Positions 42,522-52,247 are shown, numbered from the stretch's first letter. The stretch: DNA of 64,000 nt from Janthinobacterium tructae (GCF_006517255.1 NZ_CP041185.1:4464001-4528000), one strand, 5' to 3'. Numbers and translations are program-made. Notes: generated by a model from the letters alone, not told the origin.

Positions 42522-44081
42522 ATGGACGGGCCTGGAGACGGCTTACTATTAGAATCATTGACTCAATATCGAGAATCGATGGCAAATCGCGAAACATTAG
42601 GATTGATCAAGGGCGCACGCGCGGGCGATGTGGCTTGCCAGCTGGCGTTGGGACGGCTGTATCTGTTCGGACAGGGTGTGCCGCAGAGCTTGCCGACCGC
42701 CTTGCATTGGCTGGCGCGGGCGGCCCAGGAGGATAGCCAGGAAGCATGCTTGCTGATCGGTACGCACGTGCCGTTCGAAGTGGCGCAACCGGCAGCCAGG
42801 ACGCTGATTCCGTATTACGCGCAGGCGTTCGATGCGGGCCTGGTGCAGGCGGGCCTGGTGCTGGCGCAACTGGTGCTGGGCAACGCCGCCAACAGTTGTG
42901 AAACCTTGCGCGCCAAGGCCCGCGTGGCACTGGACGCCGCCGTGCGCGCCGGCTTGCCCGATGCGCAATGGTTGTTATCCATGCAAGAAGGAGCATCCGC
43001 AGCCTGCGTGCCCGATACCGGCGTCGCTGGCAAGCACGCATTCGATGGCGATGCGCCCCTGTACGCCTGGCTGGAGCAGGCCTGGAGCCAGGACAACCAT
43101 GCCGGCTTCCTGTCGCAAGGCTTGCCGCTGGCGCGCGAGCTGTTGCAGCGCCAGGCCGCCGCCGGGGCGCGCACGATCGCGCTGGACCCGCAGCAGGTGC
43201 AGTTGCTGTCGCGTTGCGCCCAGGCACTGGCGCCTGGCGGCGATGCCGAGGGGTGGCAATGTTGCGAGCTGGCCGCGCATGGCGGCGACCGCACGGCGCA
43301 GCTGGAGCTGGGACTCGGCTATGCGCGCATGGATGCGCATGGGCAGCGGCTGGCTACGCGCAACGGCGCGGCCAATTTCAAGCGGGCCGTGCGCTGGCTG
43401 ACGCAGGCGGGCGAGCAGGGCCTGGCCGAAGCCTGGTTCGTGCTGTCGCGCATCTATACAAAACCGGAATTTTCCCAGCGCAATGTGGTCGAAGCCCATT
43501 CCTGCCTGGAGCGGGCCGCCGACCTGGGACATGGCCCGGCCCAGCTCGAGTGCGGCATGCATGCCTGGCGCAATCGCCGCGACGGTGTCAACAACGATGT
43601 GCGTGCCGCCTATTGGCTGCTGCAGGCGCAGGCGCAGGGCAGCAATGAAGCGGAGGCGGCGCTGGCGAAGATCGCGCCACACGGCGAATCCGGCGACTGG
43701 GGCCAGTTTGCCGCCCTGCATGCCGATGGACAACTGCGCCAGCTGGGCCAGAGCCACCCTTTGCTGGCGGCGCGGCTGGAGCTGGCGCGCCGCTTTCATC
43801 TGTCGCGTGCCGAGGCCTTGCTGCTCGATCTGCATGCGGCCGACCAGGGACATTGCCTGCTGATCGATATCAGCGCCACGCATGGGCGCGGCAAGCGGCG
43901 CCTGGCATTGATCCGCACGGCGCAGGAGCGCCAGCTGCTCGATCAGGTGGTGCGCCTGTTCGAACGCGTCGATTGCGGCGTGACGGGGCCGGAAGGCAAT
44001 TACCGGCAACGCCTGTACCGCCTGAAGTGCTACCTGGCCGAACTCGGTGTCGCGCAGGAACAGCAGTTCCTGGCCGCCTGA
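42522..44081 (+). CDS. Sel1-like / TPR repeat protein
   Basis: A 519-residue protein built of helical repeats, without a signal peptide. Sel1-type units are seen at about 30-70 (AGDVACQLALGRLYLFGQGVPQSLPTALHWLARAA), 245-330 (RTAQLELGLGYARMD ... FKRAVRWLTQAGEQGLAEAWFVLSRIY) and 335-400 (AHSCLERAADLGHGPAQLECGMHAWRN). The C-terminal 110 residues differ and may be a separate domain (LLIDISATHGRGKRRLALIRTAQERQLL). The start at 42522 or the ATG at 42579 (MANRETLG) is possible. Sel1 proteins usually act as scaffolds; the partner is unknown. Confidence 0.82.
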   Translation: MDGPGDGLLLESLTQYRESMANRETLGLIKGARAGDVACQLALGRLYLFGQGVPQSLPTALHWLARAAQEDSQEACLLIGTHVPFEVAQPAARTLIPYYAQAFDAGLVQAGLVLAQLVLGNAANSCETLRAKARVALDAAVRAGLPDAQWLLSMQEGASAACVPDTGVAGKHAFDGDAPLYAWLEQAWSQDNHAGFLSQGLPLARELLQRQAAAGARTIALDPQQVQLLSRCAQALAPGGDAEGWQCCELAAHGGDRTAQLELGLGYARMDAHGQRLATRNGAANFKRAVRWLTQAGEQGLAEAWFVLSRIYTKPEFSQRNVVEAHSCLERAADLGHGPAQLECGMHAWRNRRDGVNNDVRAAYWLLQAQAQGSNEAEAALAKIAPHGESGDWGQFAALHADGQLRQLGQSHPLLAARLELARRFHLSRAEALLLDLHAADQGHCLLIDISATHGRGKRRLALIRTAQERQLLDQVVRLFERVDCGVTGPEGNYRQRLYRLKCYLAELGVAQEQQFLAA

Positions 44082-44105
44082 CTTTTACGCCTGTTTTTTA
44101 CCTGT

Positions 44106-44969
44106 TTACAGTTCGATCGTGCCTTCGAACACGGTCACGGCCGGGCCCGTCATCAGGACAGGCTGGCCCGGGCCTTGCCAGGCGATCGACAGTTCTCCGC
44201 CGCGCGCGCTGATGCGCACCGGGGAATCGAGCCGGCCGCGCAGGATGCCGGCCACGGCGGCGGCGCAGGCGCCCGTGCCGCACGCCAGGGTTTCTCCCGC
44301 GCCCCGTTCATACACGCGCAGTTTCACGTGATGGCGGTCGACGATCTGCAGATAGCCGGCGTTGACCCGGCGGGGAAAGCGCGGGTGGTGTTCGATCAGC
44401 GGGCCCGATTGTTCCAGGTCTTGCGCGTCGACATCGTCGACCACCTGCACGGCATGCGGGTTGCCCATCGAGACGACGGACACCAGCACGGGGCTACTGT
44501 GGCCCGGCAGCGCCAGGTCCAGCGGCCACAAGGTGTCGCTGCCTTCCGCTGCACCGGCGAGGCCAGCCGCATCGAACGGCACCAGTGCCGGTTCCAGCAC
44601 AGGCGCGCCCATGTCGACCGTGATGCTGCCATCCGCTTCCAGGCGCGGCGCAATGATGCCGGCCATGGTTTCCACGCGGATGCTCGCCTTGTCGGATAAG
44701 CCTTTTTCGCTGACGAACTTGACGAAGGCGCGCGCGCCGTTGCCGCATTGCTCGACTTCGCCGCCATCGTTGTTATAGATACGGTAGCGGAAGTCGCAGC
44801 CGGGCAGGCGCGGCTTTTCCACCACCAGGATCTGGTCGGCGCCGATACCGAAACGGCGGTCGGCCAGGCGCTGCCACTGGGCCGGCGTGAAGTCGATATC
44901 TTGATTGATGGCGTCGATGACGATGAAGTCATTGCCGGCGCCATGCATCTTGGTAAATTGGAGTTTCAT
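44106..44969 (-). CDS. dapF: Diaminopimelate epimerase
   Basis: A 287-residue enzyme converting LL- to meso-diaminopimelate for lysine and peptidoglycan synthesis. It opens [13 protein letters not shown]. The two catalytic Cys are Cys75 (EQCGNGAR) and Cys230 (LACGTGAC), with MGNPHAV and YERGAGET between. The ATG at 44969 is chosen. It follows two acyltransferase genes on the same strand; the 11-base gap suggests an operon. Confidence 0.97.
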   Translation of the reverse strand: MKLQFTKMHGAGNDFIVIDAINQDIDFTPAQWQRLADRRFGIGADQILVVEKPRLPGCDFRYRIYNNDGGEVEQCGNGARAFVKFVSEKGLSDKASIRVETMAGIIAPRLEADGSITVDMGAPVLEPALVPFDAAGLAGAAEGSDTLWPLDLALPGHSSPVLVSVVSMGNPHAVQVVDDVDAQDLEQSGPLIEHHPRFPRRVNAGYLQIVDRHHVKLRVYERGAGETLACGTGACAAAVAGILRGRLDSPVRISARGGELSIAWQGPGQPVLMTGPAVTVFEGTIEL

Positions 44970-44980
44970 GTTTTGCCGTA

Positions 44981-45856
44981 TCACTTGTGCTGGTTATAGA
45001 ACGACGCTTCGCCTTGCGGACGCGTCTTGAAGCGTTTATGCGTCCAGAAGTATTCGGCCGGCGCTTCGCGCACGCGCTCTTCGATGAATTCGTTCATGCG
45101 GCGCGTGGCGGCTGTGATGTCGTCGCCCGGATAATCGTCCCACGCCGGGTAATACGTCACTTGCCAGCCCTGGTAATTGGGCAAAAAGGTGGCGATGACG
45201 GGAATCACCTGCGCCTTGGCGGCCAGCGCCAGGCGCGCCGTGGCCGTCAGGGTGGCGGCGGGCACGCCGAAGAAGGGCACGAATTCCGCATCCTTTTCGC
45301 CGAAATCCATGTCCGGCAGCATGAAATACGGCAAGCCGTCGCGCAGCGCGCGCAGAATCGTCTTGATGCCATCCTGGCGCGTAAACAGCTTGGGCGGCTT
45401 GAAGCGCGAACGGCCGGCGCGCAGGGCCTGGTCGAAGGCGGCGTTCTTTTGCTGCACATACATCGATGAAGCGGAAATTTCCATCGCCGTGGCGGCGCCG
45501 GCCACGTCGAGGCAGACGAAGTGCGGGCACAGCAGGATGGTGGGCTTGGCCGCGATCTGCTGGCCCGGAAAGGCGGGCACCTTTTTGATCAGGCGGTTCA
45601 GGCGTTCTTCCGACGACCACCACAGGATGCTGCGCTCCCACACGCTGCGCGAATAGGCCTGGAAATGCTGGCGCGCCAGGGCCACGCGTTGCTGTTCCGA
45701 CAATTGCGGCATGCACAGACGCAAGTTCGTCAGGGCGATCGCGCGCCGCTTGCGCATGACCAGGAACAACACGCTGCCAACGCCGACGCCGAAGCGGCCC
45801 AGGATGGGCAGGGGCAGCCAGTGCAGCAGCCACATGAAGGCGATCAGCAGTCTCAT
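44981..45856 (-). CDS. Lipid A biosynthesis (LpxL/HtrB-type) acyltransferase, second copy
   Basis: A 291-residue inner-membrane acyltransferase with an N-terminal membrane anchor (about 3-35). The catalytic region is [11 protein letters not shown], where the canonical H-x4-D is [35 protein letters not shown] and [14 protein letters not shown] are family blocks. It adds secondary acyl chains to lipid A or a related acceptor. Its start overlaps the end of the upstream paralogue (ATGA at 45853-45856). Confidence 0.93.
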   Translation of the reverse strand: MRLLIAFMWLLHWLPLPILGRFGVGVGSVLFLVMRKRRAIALTNLRLCMPQLSEQQRVALARQHFQAYSRSVWERSILWWSSEERLNRLIKKVPAFPGQQIAAKPTILLCPHFVCLDVAGAATAMEISASSMYVQQKNAAFDQALRAGRSRFKPPKLFTRQDGIKTILRALRDGLPYFMLPDMDFGEKDAEFVPFFGVPAATLTATARLALAAKAQVIPVIATFLPNYQGWQVTYYPAWDDYPGDDITAATRRMNEFIEERVREAPAEYFWTHKRFKTRPQGEASFYNQHK

Positions 45857-46722
45857 GGCTGCTCCTTGGCGGCATCGGGGCTGGCCGCCGTGGGCGGCGG
45901 CGCGCCGCGCGGCACCTTGTAGCGGTTGTAGCTCCACAGGTATTGCGCAGGGCTGCGCGCGATCAATTCTTCCATGGCCGCATTGATGGTGCGCGCCTGC
46001 TCGGCCGAAGTGCTGTCCAGCGATTCTGTAAACGGCACGAAATGCACGATATAGCCGCGCCCGCCCGGCAGGCGTTCGGCGTAGGTGATGATGACTTCGG
46101 CGCCGCCCATCTGCGCCAGCTTGGCCGGCAGGGTCATGGTGTAGGCGGGACGGCCGAAGAAATCGGCCCACACGCCTTCACCCTCTTGTGGCACCTGGTC
46201 CGGCAACAGGCCGATGGGCTGGCCTTTTTTGAGGCATTTGGCAAAGATGCGCACGCCCGACATATTGGCCGGCGCCAGCATCAGGTTTTCGCGCGCGCGC
46301 GCCCCTTCGATCAGCGGTTTCAGGGCGGCGCGCTTGGGCGGGCGGTACATCACGGTGAGCGGCGTGCGCAGGGCGATTTGCTGGGCGACAATTTCAAAGC
46401 AGCCCAAATGCGGCGTCAGGAAGACGATGCCGCGGCCGTGTTGCAAGGCCTTTTCCACCAGTTCCCAGTTTTCCACGGTGGCATGACGCGCCACGCGTTC
46501 GGGCGGTGCGCACCAGATGAAGGGCAATTCCAGCACGCTCTTGCCCGCTTCAGCCACGGCCGTGTGCAAGTGTTGCGAAAACCCCGAACCCTGCATGTTC
46601 TCGCGCATGCGGCGCCGGTAGGACGGGGAAATGGCGTAAATCACCCAGCCGAGCGCAGCGCCGAGGCCATGCAGGACGGGCAGGGGAAAGAGGGATAAAA
46701 AGCGGAAAATTGGGACTAACAT
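45853..46722 (-). CDS. Lipid A biosynthesis (LpxL/HtrB-type) acyltransferase, first copy
   Basis: A 289-residue protein starting at ATG 46722 (MLVPIFRFLSLFPLPVLHGLG). It has an N-terminal hydrophobic anchor. The H-x4-D motif is in FLTPHLGCFEIVAQQ, where Glu occupies the acidic place. GQPIGLLPDQVPQEGEGVWADFFGRPAYTMTLPAKLA and SPAQYLWSYNRYKVPRG follow. It is divergent from metK and coupled to the second copy. The pair probably supplies different acyl additions. Confidence 0.92.
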   Translation of the reverse strand: MLVPIFRFLSLFPLPVLHGLGAALGWVIYAISPSYRRRMRENMQGSGFSQHLHTAVAEAGKSVLELPFIWCAPPERVARHATVENWELVEKALQHGRGIVFLTPHLGCFEIVAQQIALRTPLTVMYRPPKRAALKPLIEGARARENLMLAPANMSGVRIFAKCLKKGQPIGLLPDQVPQEGEGVWADFFGRPAYTMTLPAKLAQMGGAEVIITYAERLPGGRGYIVHFVPFTESLDSTSAEQARTINAAMEELIARSPAQYLWSYNRYKVPRGAPPPTAASPDAAKEQP

Positions 46723-46811
46723 GAATAAGCTGTTTCCAGGAATGGCGTGTTGCCGTGCCAAAATTTTTTAAGAAGCGTAAAATACCACGTATGCAGTAAC
46801 CGCTGAGTTAA

Positions 46812-46879
46812 TAGACAACTTGCGAAGCGGAATATAAATATCGCTAAAGCGTCGCAGGCAAAACCCTCTTTACTGCGAC
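46812..46879 (+). promoter_or_regulatory. metK promoter candidate and leader hairpin
   Basis: A possible promoter, TAGACA (46812-46817), 15-bp gap, TATAAA (46833-46838), would start near 46845. The leader then holds a perfect 7-bp stem GTCGCAG/CTGCGAC (46851-46857 with 46873-46879) with a 15-nt loop, about 20 bases before the AGGAG ribosome site. It does not match a SAM riboswitch class I know. Confidence 0.4.
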
Positions 46880-46910
46880 AGAACATTCACATAGTAAACA
46901 GGAGCTTGCA

Positions 46911-48077
46911 ATGTCAAACGACTATCTCTTCACTTCCGAATCGGTCTCGGAAGGCCATCCCGACAAGGTTGCCGATCAAATATCCGACGCCATCCTTGAC
47001 GCCATCCTGACCCAGGATCCGACCGCCCGCGTGGCTGCCGAAACCCTGTGCAACACGGGCCTGGTGGTGCTGGCTGGCGAGATTACCACTTACGCCAATG
47101 TGGATTATATTCAAGTTGCGCGTGAAACCATCAAACGTATCGGTTACGACAACACGGAATACGGCATCGACTACAAGGGTTGCGCCGTGCTGGTGGCCTA
47201 CGACAAGCAGTCGCCCGACATCGCGCAAGGCGTCGATGAAGGTGCTGGGATTGATCTGGATCAAGGCGCTGGCGATCAGGGCCTGATGTTCGGCTATGCC
47301 TGCGATGAAACGGCCGAGCTGATGCCTGCCGCCATCCACTACGCACACCGCCTGGTCGAGCGCCAGTCGCAGCTGCGCAAGGATGGCCGCTTGCCATGGC
47401 TGCGTCCGGATGCGAAATCGCAAGTGACCCTGCGCTACGTCGATGGCCGCCCCGTCGGCGTGCACACGGTAGTGCTGTCGACCCAGCATGCGCCGGAAAT
47501 TTCGCACAAGCAGATCGAAGAAGCCGTCATCGAAGAGATCATCAAGCCGATCCTGCCGCGCGAATGGCTGACGGAGACCAAATTCCTCGTCAACCCGACG
47601 GGCCGTTTCGTCATCGGCGGTCCGCAAGGCGATTGCGGCTTGACCGGGCGCAAGATCATCGTCGACACCTACGGTGGCGCAGCCCCGCACGGCGGCGGCG
47701 CGTTCTCGGGCAAGGACCCATCGAAAGTCGACCGTTCGGCAGCCTACGCGGCCCGTTACGTGGCGAAAAACATCGTCGCGGCCGGCCTGGCGCGCCAATG
47801 CCAGGTGCAGGTCAGCTACGCCATCGGCGTGGCCAAGCCGATCAACATCACCGTCTACACGGAAGGCACGGGCGTGATTCCTGACGCGGAAATCGCCAAG
47901 CTGGTGCTGGCGCACTTCGATTTGCGTCCAAAAGGCATCGTGCAAATGCTCGACCTGCTGCGCCCGATCTACCAGAAGAGCGCCGCCTACGGCCACTTCG
48001 GCCGCGAAGAGCCGGAATTCACGTGGGAACGCACCGACAAGGTCGCCCTGCTGCGCGACGCTGCCGGCCTGAAGTAA
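46911..48077 (+). CDS. metK: S-adenosylmethionine synthetase
   Basis: A 388-residue enzyme making SAM from methionine and ATP. It opens [26 protein letters not shown], with the ATP motif [12 protein letters not shown] and the loop [27 protein letters not shown]. It heads the methyl-cycle block with ahcY and metF downstream. The start follows AACAGGAGCTTGCA. A strong terminator follows, so it is a separate transcript. Confidence 0.98.
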   Translation: MSNDYLFTSESVSEGHPDKVADQISDAILDAILTQDPTARVAAETLCNTGLVVLAGEITTYANVDYIQVARETIKRIGYDNTEYGIDYKGCAVLVAYDKQSPDIAQGVDEGAGIDLDQGAGDQGLMFGYACDETAELMPAAIHYAHRLVERQSQLRKDGRLPWLRPDAKSQVTLRYVDGRPVGVHTVVLSTQHAPEISHKQIEEAVIEEIIKPILPREWLTETKFLVNPTGRFVIGGPQGDCGLTGRKIIVDTYGGAAPHGGGAFSGKDPSKVDRSAAYAARYVAKNIVAAGLARQCQVQVSYAIGVAKPINITVYTEGTGVIPDAEIAKLVLAHFDLRPKGIVQMLDLLRPIYQKSAAYGHFGREEPEFTWERTDKVALLRDAAGLK

Positions 48078-48096
48078 TCTAGCCCGCTTGCATGAG

Positions 48097-48131
48097 AAGC
48101 GCCCCGGCCAGCAGGCCGCGGGCGCTTTTTT
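48097..48131 (+). terminator. Rho-independent terminator of metK
   Basis: AAGCGCCC(C)GGCC pairs with GGCC(GC)GGGCGCTT around an AGCA loop and runs into TTTTTT, 20 bases past the metK stop. Confidence 0.92.
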
Positions 48132-48218
48132 CATGGGCGCACGCGACAGTGCGTACGGAGCGGCGTTGCCATAGGGATACGCTACAATTCATTGCAAATA
48201 AACCAATTGGGGAATGGC

Positions 48219-48734
48219 ATGACTTTGTTGCACGTACGCTCGCTGTTTGTTGTTCTGGTGGCGACATTCGGCCTGTCCCTTGCCGTGGCGGCGCCAGCCA
48301 CGCTGACGGTGGGGCAATGGCTGGACAAGGCAGAAGGGGGCGATGGCCATGCCGTGCTGATCCTGGCGGCGGGCGGCAAATTTATTTTCCCCGATGGCTC
48401 GCTGGCAACGCCGGTCCAGATGCGGCCCGAACTCACCGAGTTGATGGGGCAGATGTCGGCACGCCAGGCCTTGCATGTGCTCACCATCTATGCGGACAGT
48501 GGTTTTCTCGCCACAGATCCCGATGCCTGGCGCTCGAATATCAAGCCCGATCCCGTGCTCACCTGCAAATGGGCCATGCGTGCCGCGAATTACCCGACCG
48601 ACGGCAGCAAGGCCGATAAGGACATGATACCCATCCTGCGCGAGCTGGCCGATGAAATGGCGCGGCGCCTCGATGCCGACGCGCGCGCCAGTTGTCTCAG
48701 CCAGGGCAAGAACTGGCCGCCGCAGAAACCATAG
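48219..48734 (+). CDS. Exported hypothetical protein between metK and ahcY
   Basis: A 171-residue protein. The ATG at 48219 follows TTGGGGAA and gives a clear signal peptide, LLHVRSLFVVLVATFGLSLAVAAPA, probably cut around residue 24. The mature part is soluble, helical near the end, with two Cys (LTCKWAM and ASCLSQG) that could pair in the periplasm. No family recognised. It is between the metK terminator and the ahcY promoter and so probably transcribed alone. Confidence 0.78.
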   Translation: MTLLHVRSLFVVLVATFGLSLAVAAPATLTVGQWLDKAEGGDGHAVLILAAGGKFIFPDGSLATPVQMRPELTELMGQMSARQALHVLTIYADSGFLATDPDAWRSNIKPDPVLTCKWAMRAANYPTDGSKADKDMIPILRELADEMARRLDADARASCLSQGKNWPPQKP

Positions 48735-48787
48735 GGCGCCAGCACGCGTCGCGGACTTGCCAGGCGGCCGGCCCGCTTGACTAATGG

Positions 48788-48817
48788 TTGCCGCTGGCGC
48801 ATGGCCAATGTTATGAT
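48788..48817 (+). promoter_or_regulatory. Probable ahcY promoter
   Basis: TTGCCG (48788-48793), 18-bp spacer, TATGAT (48812-48817). The predicted start near 48824 coincides with the first base of the riboswitch pairing elements. Confidence 0.65.
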
Positions 48818-48821
48818 GCAG

Positions 48822-48888
48822 TGTCCGAGGAGCGTTGCGACGAAGAAATTCGCCAGGCTCGGAATATCCTGCAACTGCGCTCACGTAC
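48822..48888 (+). ncRNA. S-adenosylhomocysteine (SAH) riboswitch
   Basis: It contains the conserved blocks CCGAGGAGCGTTGC, CCAGGCTCGGA and GCAACTGCGCTCACG. Pairings visible are GAGCG/CGCTC (48830-48834 with 48878-48882), GTTGC/GCAAC (48834-48838 with 48871-48875), a small hairpin GCGA/TCGC (48837-48840 with 48850-48853) and the pseudoknot TCCGAG/CTCGGA (48824-48829 with 48858-48863). In this class SAH binding turns on expression of SAH-recycling genes. It ends 25 bases before the ahcY start. Confidence 0.95.
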
Positions 48889-48913
48889 CTTTTTCAACTG
48901 AAAGGAGGGCGTG

Positions 48914-50338
48914 ATGAACGCCGTACTCAAATCGCAACACGACTACACCATCGCCGATATCACTTTGGCCGCATGGGGCAACAAAGAAATCAAGATTGCT
49001 GAAACGGAAATGCCTGGCCTGATGGCCATCCGCGAAGAATTCGCGGCAGCGCAGCCCCTGAAAGGCGCGCGCATCACCGGTTCCATCCACATGACCATCC
49101 AGACCGCCGTGCTGATCCAGACCCTGGAAGCACTGGGCGCGCAAGTGCGTTGGGCATCGTGCAACATTTACTCGACGCAAGATCACGCTGCCGCCGCCAT
49201 CGCTGCCGCCGGCACGCCTGTGTTCGCCATCAAGGGCGAGTCGCTGGACGACTACTGGGAATACACGCACCGCATCTTCGAATGGCCGAACGTGGACGGC
49301 AAGGCTGTCTATTCGAACATGATCCTCGACGATGGCGGCGACGCGACCCTGCTGCTGCACCTGGGCGTGCGCGCGGAAACCGACTTGTCGGTGCTGGCCA
49401 ATCCCGGTTCGGAAGAAGAAATCTGCATGTTCAACTCGATCAAGCAACATTTGCTGACCGATCCGACCTGGTATTCGAAGCGTCTGCCGGAAATCCTCGG
49501 CGTGACGGAAGAAACCACCACCGGCGTGCACCGTTTGTATCAAATGCACAAGGAAGGCAAGCTGGCTTTCCCTGCGATCAACGTCAACGATTCCGTCACG
49601 AAGTCGAAATTCGACAACTTGTATGGCTGCCGTGAGTCCCTGGTCGATGGCATCAAGCGCGCCACCGACGTGATGATCGCCGGCAAAGTGGCCGTCATCG
49701 CCGGTTACGGTGATGTCGGTAAAGGTTCGGCGCAAGCCATGCGCGCCCTGTCGGCGCAAGTGTGGGTGACGGAAGTCGATCCGATCTGCGCACTGCAGGC
49801 GGCGATGGAAGGCTACCGCGTGGTGACCATGGATTACGCCTGCGAACACGGCGACATCTTTGTCACCTGCACCGGCAACTATCACATCCTCACGCACGAT
49901 CACCTGACGCGCATGAAAGACCAGGCCATCGTCTGCAACATTGGTCACTTTGACAATGAAATCGACGTTGCTTCGTTGAAGCAATACGAGTGGGAAAACA
50001 TCAAGCCGCAAGTCGACCACATCATCTTCCCGTCGGGCCGCCGCATCATCCTGCTGGCCGAAGGCCGCCTGGTCAACCTCGGTTGCGGCACGGGCCACCC
50101 GTCGTACGTGATGAGCTCGTCGTTTGCCAACCAGACGATCGCCCAGATCGAGCTGTACGCGAACACGGCCAACTACCCGGTCGGCGTGTACACGCTGCCA
50201 AAACACCTGGACGAAAAAGTCGCCCGTTTGCAACTCAAAAAGTTGAATGCGCAGCTGACGGAACTGACGCAAGAGCAAGCCGACTACATCGGCGTGCGTC
50301 AAGAAGGCCCTTACAAGCCTGAACACTACCGCTATTAA
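48914..50338 (+). CDS. ahcY: S-adenosylhomocysteine hydrolase
   Basis: A 474-residue enzyme splitting SAH into adenosine and homocysteine. ATG 48914 follows AAAGGAGGGCGTG. NAD-binding [27 protein letters not shown], substrate segments [11 protein letters not shown] and [13 protein letters not shown], and the C-terminal KPEHYRY are diagnostic. The long insert (about residues 150-190) is usual in bacterial forms. It is controlled by the SAH riboswitch and followed by a holin-like membrane gene and metF. Confidence 0.98.
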   Translation: MNAVLKSQHDYTIADITLAAWGNKEIKIAETEMPGLMAIREEFAAAQPLKGARITGSIHMTIQTAVLIQTLEALGAQVRWASCNIYSTQDHAAAAIAAAGTPVFAIKGESLDDYWEYTHRIFEWPNVDGKAVYSNMILDDGGDATLLLHLGVRAETDLSVLANPGSEEEICMFNSIKQHLLTDPTWYSKRLPEILGVTEETTTGVHRLYQMHKEGKLAFPAINVNDSVTKSKFDNLYGCRESLVDGIKRATDVMIAGKVAVIAGYGDVGKGSAQAMRALSAQVWVTEVDPICALQAAMEGYRVVTMDYACEHGDIFVTCTGNYHILTHDHLTRMKDQAIVCNIGHFDNEIDVASLKQYEWENIKPQVDHIIFPSGRRIILLAEGRLVNLGCGTGHPSYVMSSSFANQTIAQIELYANTANYPVGVYTLPKHLDEKVARLQLKKLNAQLTELTQEQADYIGVRQEGPYKPEHYRY

Positions 50339-50371
50339 TCGGTAGTCCAGGGCTGTAACTCACCCTCTGAG

Positions 50372-50392
50372 GGCCGGCGCCCGTCGCCGGCC
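50372..50392 (+). terminator. GC-rich hairpin after ahcY
   Basis: Perfect 8-bp stem GGCCGGCG/CGCCGGCC with CCCGT loop, followed by TGACCCTACTTTTGACAG. The weak T-tract suggests a leaky terminator or an mRNA 3'-end stabiliser that leaves some read-through to metF. Confidence 0.55.
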
Positions 50393-50419
50393 TGACCCTA
50401 CTTTTGACAGGCTAGAGAA

Positions 50420-50776
50420 ATGCGCTTGCTACTGATTTGGTTTATCAATGCGGCAGCCCTGTTTGCCGTTCCCTACCTGATGCACTCGGTGACGATGAGC
50501 AGCGGCTGGACGGCGCTGCTGGCCGCTGCCGTGCTGGGGCTGGTCAATGCCTTGATCCGCCCATTGCTGATCCTGCTGACCCTGCCCGTGACATTCTTGT
50601 CGCTGGGCCTGTTCATTTTGATCATCAACGGCTTCCTGTTCTGGCTGGTGGCGCAGGTGATCGATGGTTTCCATGTCGCCAGTTTCTGGTCTGCCGTGGG
50701 TGGTGCCATTCTGTACAGCATCATTTCCTGGGCCTTGTCGACCTTACTTTTGAGTAATGACGATGGAAAAGCATAA
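50420..50776 (+). CDS. Phage-holin-4 family (mycobacterial type) small membrane protein
   Basis: A 118-residue protein with four hydrophobic helices (about 3-22, 30-48, 53-75, 88-110) and the family motifs LGLVNALIRPLLILLTLPVT and GLFILIINGFLFWLVAQVIDGF. Despite the name these are chromosomal genes of unknown role, not phage lysis genes. It commonly sits between ahcY and metF in beta-proteobacteria. The metF start lies inside its last codons. Confidence 0.92.
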   Translation: MRLLLIWFINAAALFAVPYLMHSVTMSSGWTALLAAAVLGLVNALIRPLLILLTLPVTFLSLGLFILIINGFLFWLVAQVIDGFHVASFWSAVGGAILYSIISWALSTLLLSNDDGKA

Positions 50777-51593
50777 TTTCAGTATTGAGTTTTTCCCGCC
50801 GAAAACCCCGGAAGGGGCGGAAAAGCTGCGCGCCACGCGTATCAAGTTATCTGAATTGCAGCCGAAGTATTTTTCGGTGACCTTCGGCGCCGGTGGCACC
50901 ACGCAGCAGGGCACGCTCGATACCGTGCGCGAGATCCTGGCGGCCGGCGAACAAGCCGCACCGCATCTGTCTTGCGTGGGCGGTTCGCGTGCATCGATCC
51001 GCGCCGTGCTGGCCGACTTCAAGGCGGCCGGCGTGAGCCGCATCGTGGCCTTGCGCGGTGACTTGCCCAGCGGCTACGGTGCCTCGGGCGAATTTCGCTA
51101 CGCCAACGAGCTGGTGGAATTCATCCGCGCCGAGACGGGCGACCATTTCCATATCGAAGTAGCCGCCTATCCGGAAGTGCATCCGCAAGCCCGTTCGCCG
51201 CAGGACGACCTGCAGGCGTTTGCGCGCAAGGTGCAGGCTGGCGCCGATGCGGCCATCACCCAGTACTTCTACAATGCCGACGCGTATTTCCAGTTTGTCG
51301 AGCAGACGCAGAAGATGGGCATCAACGTGCCTATCGTGGCCGGCATCATGCCGATCACGAACTACACGCAATTGATGCGCTTTTCGGACATGTGCGGCGC
51401 GGAAATTCCACGCTGGGTGCGTCTGAAACTGGCCAGCTTCGGCGACGACAGCGCGTCCATCAAGGCCTTTGGCCTGGACGTGGTGACGGGCTTGTGCGAG
51501 CGTCTGCTGGAAGGCGGCGCGCCGGGCTTGCATTTCTATAGCATGAACCAGGCGGCGCCCACTACCGCACTGTGGCAGCGCCTGGTCAAGTAA
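50757..51593 (+). CDS. metF: Methylenetetrahydrofolate reductase
   Basis: A 278-residue FAD enzyme reducing 5,10-methylene-THF to 5-methyl-THF for methionine synthesis. It opens FSIEFFPPKTPEGAEKLR, with FSVTFGAGGTT, IVALRGDLP, ADAAITQYFYN and GIMPITNYTQLMRFSDMCGAEIP. ATG at 50757 or 50763. It overlaps the membrane-protein gene by 20 bases and is in the ahcY transcript, linking homocysteine formation and remethylation. Confidence 0.97.
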   Translation: MTMEKHNFSIEFFPPKTPEGAEKLRATRIKLSELQPKYFSVTFGAGGTTQQGTLDTVREILAAGEQAAPHLSCVGGSRASIRAVLADFKAAGVSRIVALRGDLPSGYGASGEFRYANELVEFIRAETGDHFHIEVAAYPEVHPQARSPQDDLQAFARKVQAGADAAITQYFYNADAYFQFVEQTQKMGINVPIVAGIMPITNYTQLMRFSDMCGAEIPRWVRLKLASFGDDSASIKAFGLDVVTGLCERLLEGGAPGLHFYSMNQAAPTTALWQRLVK

Positions 51594-51612
51594 TCCCTCG
51601 GGGTTATAGCGC

Positions 51613-52215
51613 CTAACAGTAAAGATCGCCCTCGGTCATGATGTGATCGAGGGCGATGTCGTATTCGCCGTTGGGAAAGCTTGCCTCCAGGCAGGCATAG
51701 GCGATGCCTACCGTGCGCGGACGGGGCGTTTGCGCCAGGGTGCGGTCGTAATAGCCGCCGCCATAGCCGAGCCGGAAACGCTCCGTATTAAAACCCAGGC
51801 AGGGCACCAGCAGGGTGGCGGGCGCCGGGCGCAGGCGCAATTGGGCCGGCACGGCCACGCCCATGCCATCCTTGACCATCGCTACACCGGGCGTCCAGTC
51901 GGAAAATGCCAGCGGTGCATGCTTTTCCAGCACCACGGGCAAACTCAATTGCACGCCGCGCGCGGCCAGCTGCGCATACGCGCCGTGCAAGTCCGGCTCT
52001 CCGTGCAGGGGCCAGTACACGCCCAGTTCCTCGACGTTTTCCTGCACGCACCAGTCCAGCAGGCGCTGCGCGATGGCCGCATCCCACCCCGCGCGCGTAG
52101 TCTCGGGCAGGGCGCGGCGGGCCGCCAGCAGGGCCTTGCGCAAGCCGGCTTTGTCCTCTGGCGCAATGGGTGGCCGTGTAGCCGGATCGCATGTTATTCT
52201 AGGGTCGCTATTCAT
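51613..52215 (-). CDS. 5-formyltetrahydrofolate cyclo-ligase
   Basis: A 200-residue ATP-dependent enzyme that recycles 5-formyl-THF to 5,10-methenyl-THF. The N-terminal basic segment LRKALLAARRALP binds ATP phosphate, and the signature LLVPCLGFNTERFRLGYGGGYYDRTL is near the C-terminus. It converges on metF and belongs to the same folate pathway. It is divergent from the lytic transglycosylase gene, 32 bases apart. Confidence 0.94.
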   Translation of the reverse strand: MNSDPRITCDPATRPPIAPEDKAGLRKALLAARRALPETTRAGWDAAIAQRLLDWCVQENVEELGVYWPLHGEPDLHGAYAQLAARGVQLSLPVVLEKHAPLAFSDWTPGVAMVKDGMGVAVPAQLRLRPAPATLLVPCLGFNTERFRLGYGGGYYDRTLAQTPRPRTVGIAYACLEASFPNGEYDIALDHIMTEGDLYC

Positions 52216-52247
52216 ATCACCATCAAGTTAAGATTGAGAGTCGTACA

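Noticed and set aside
46762..46910. A known SAM riboswitch before metK
   Set aside because: None of the conserved cores of SAM-I, SAM-II or SAM/SAH classes could be found; only a simple hairpin is present.
50420..50776. A phage remnant because of the holin-like name
   Set aside because: The family is chromosomal and often sits between ahcY and metF. No other phage gene is near.
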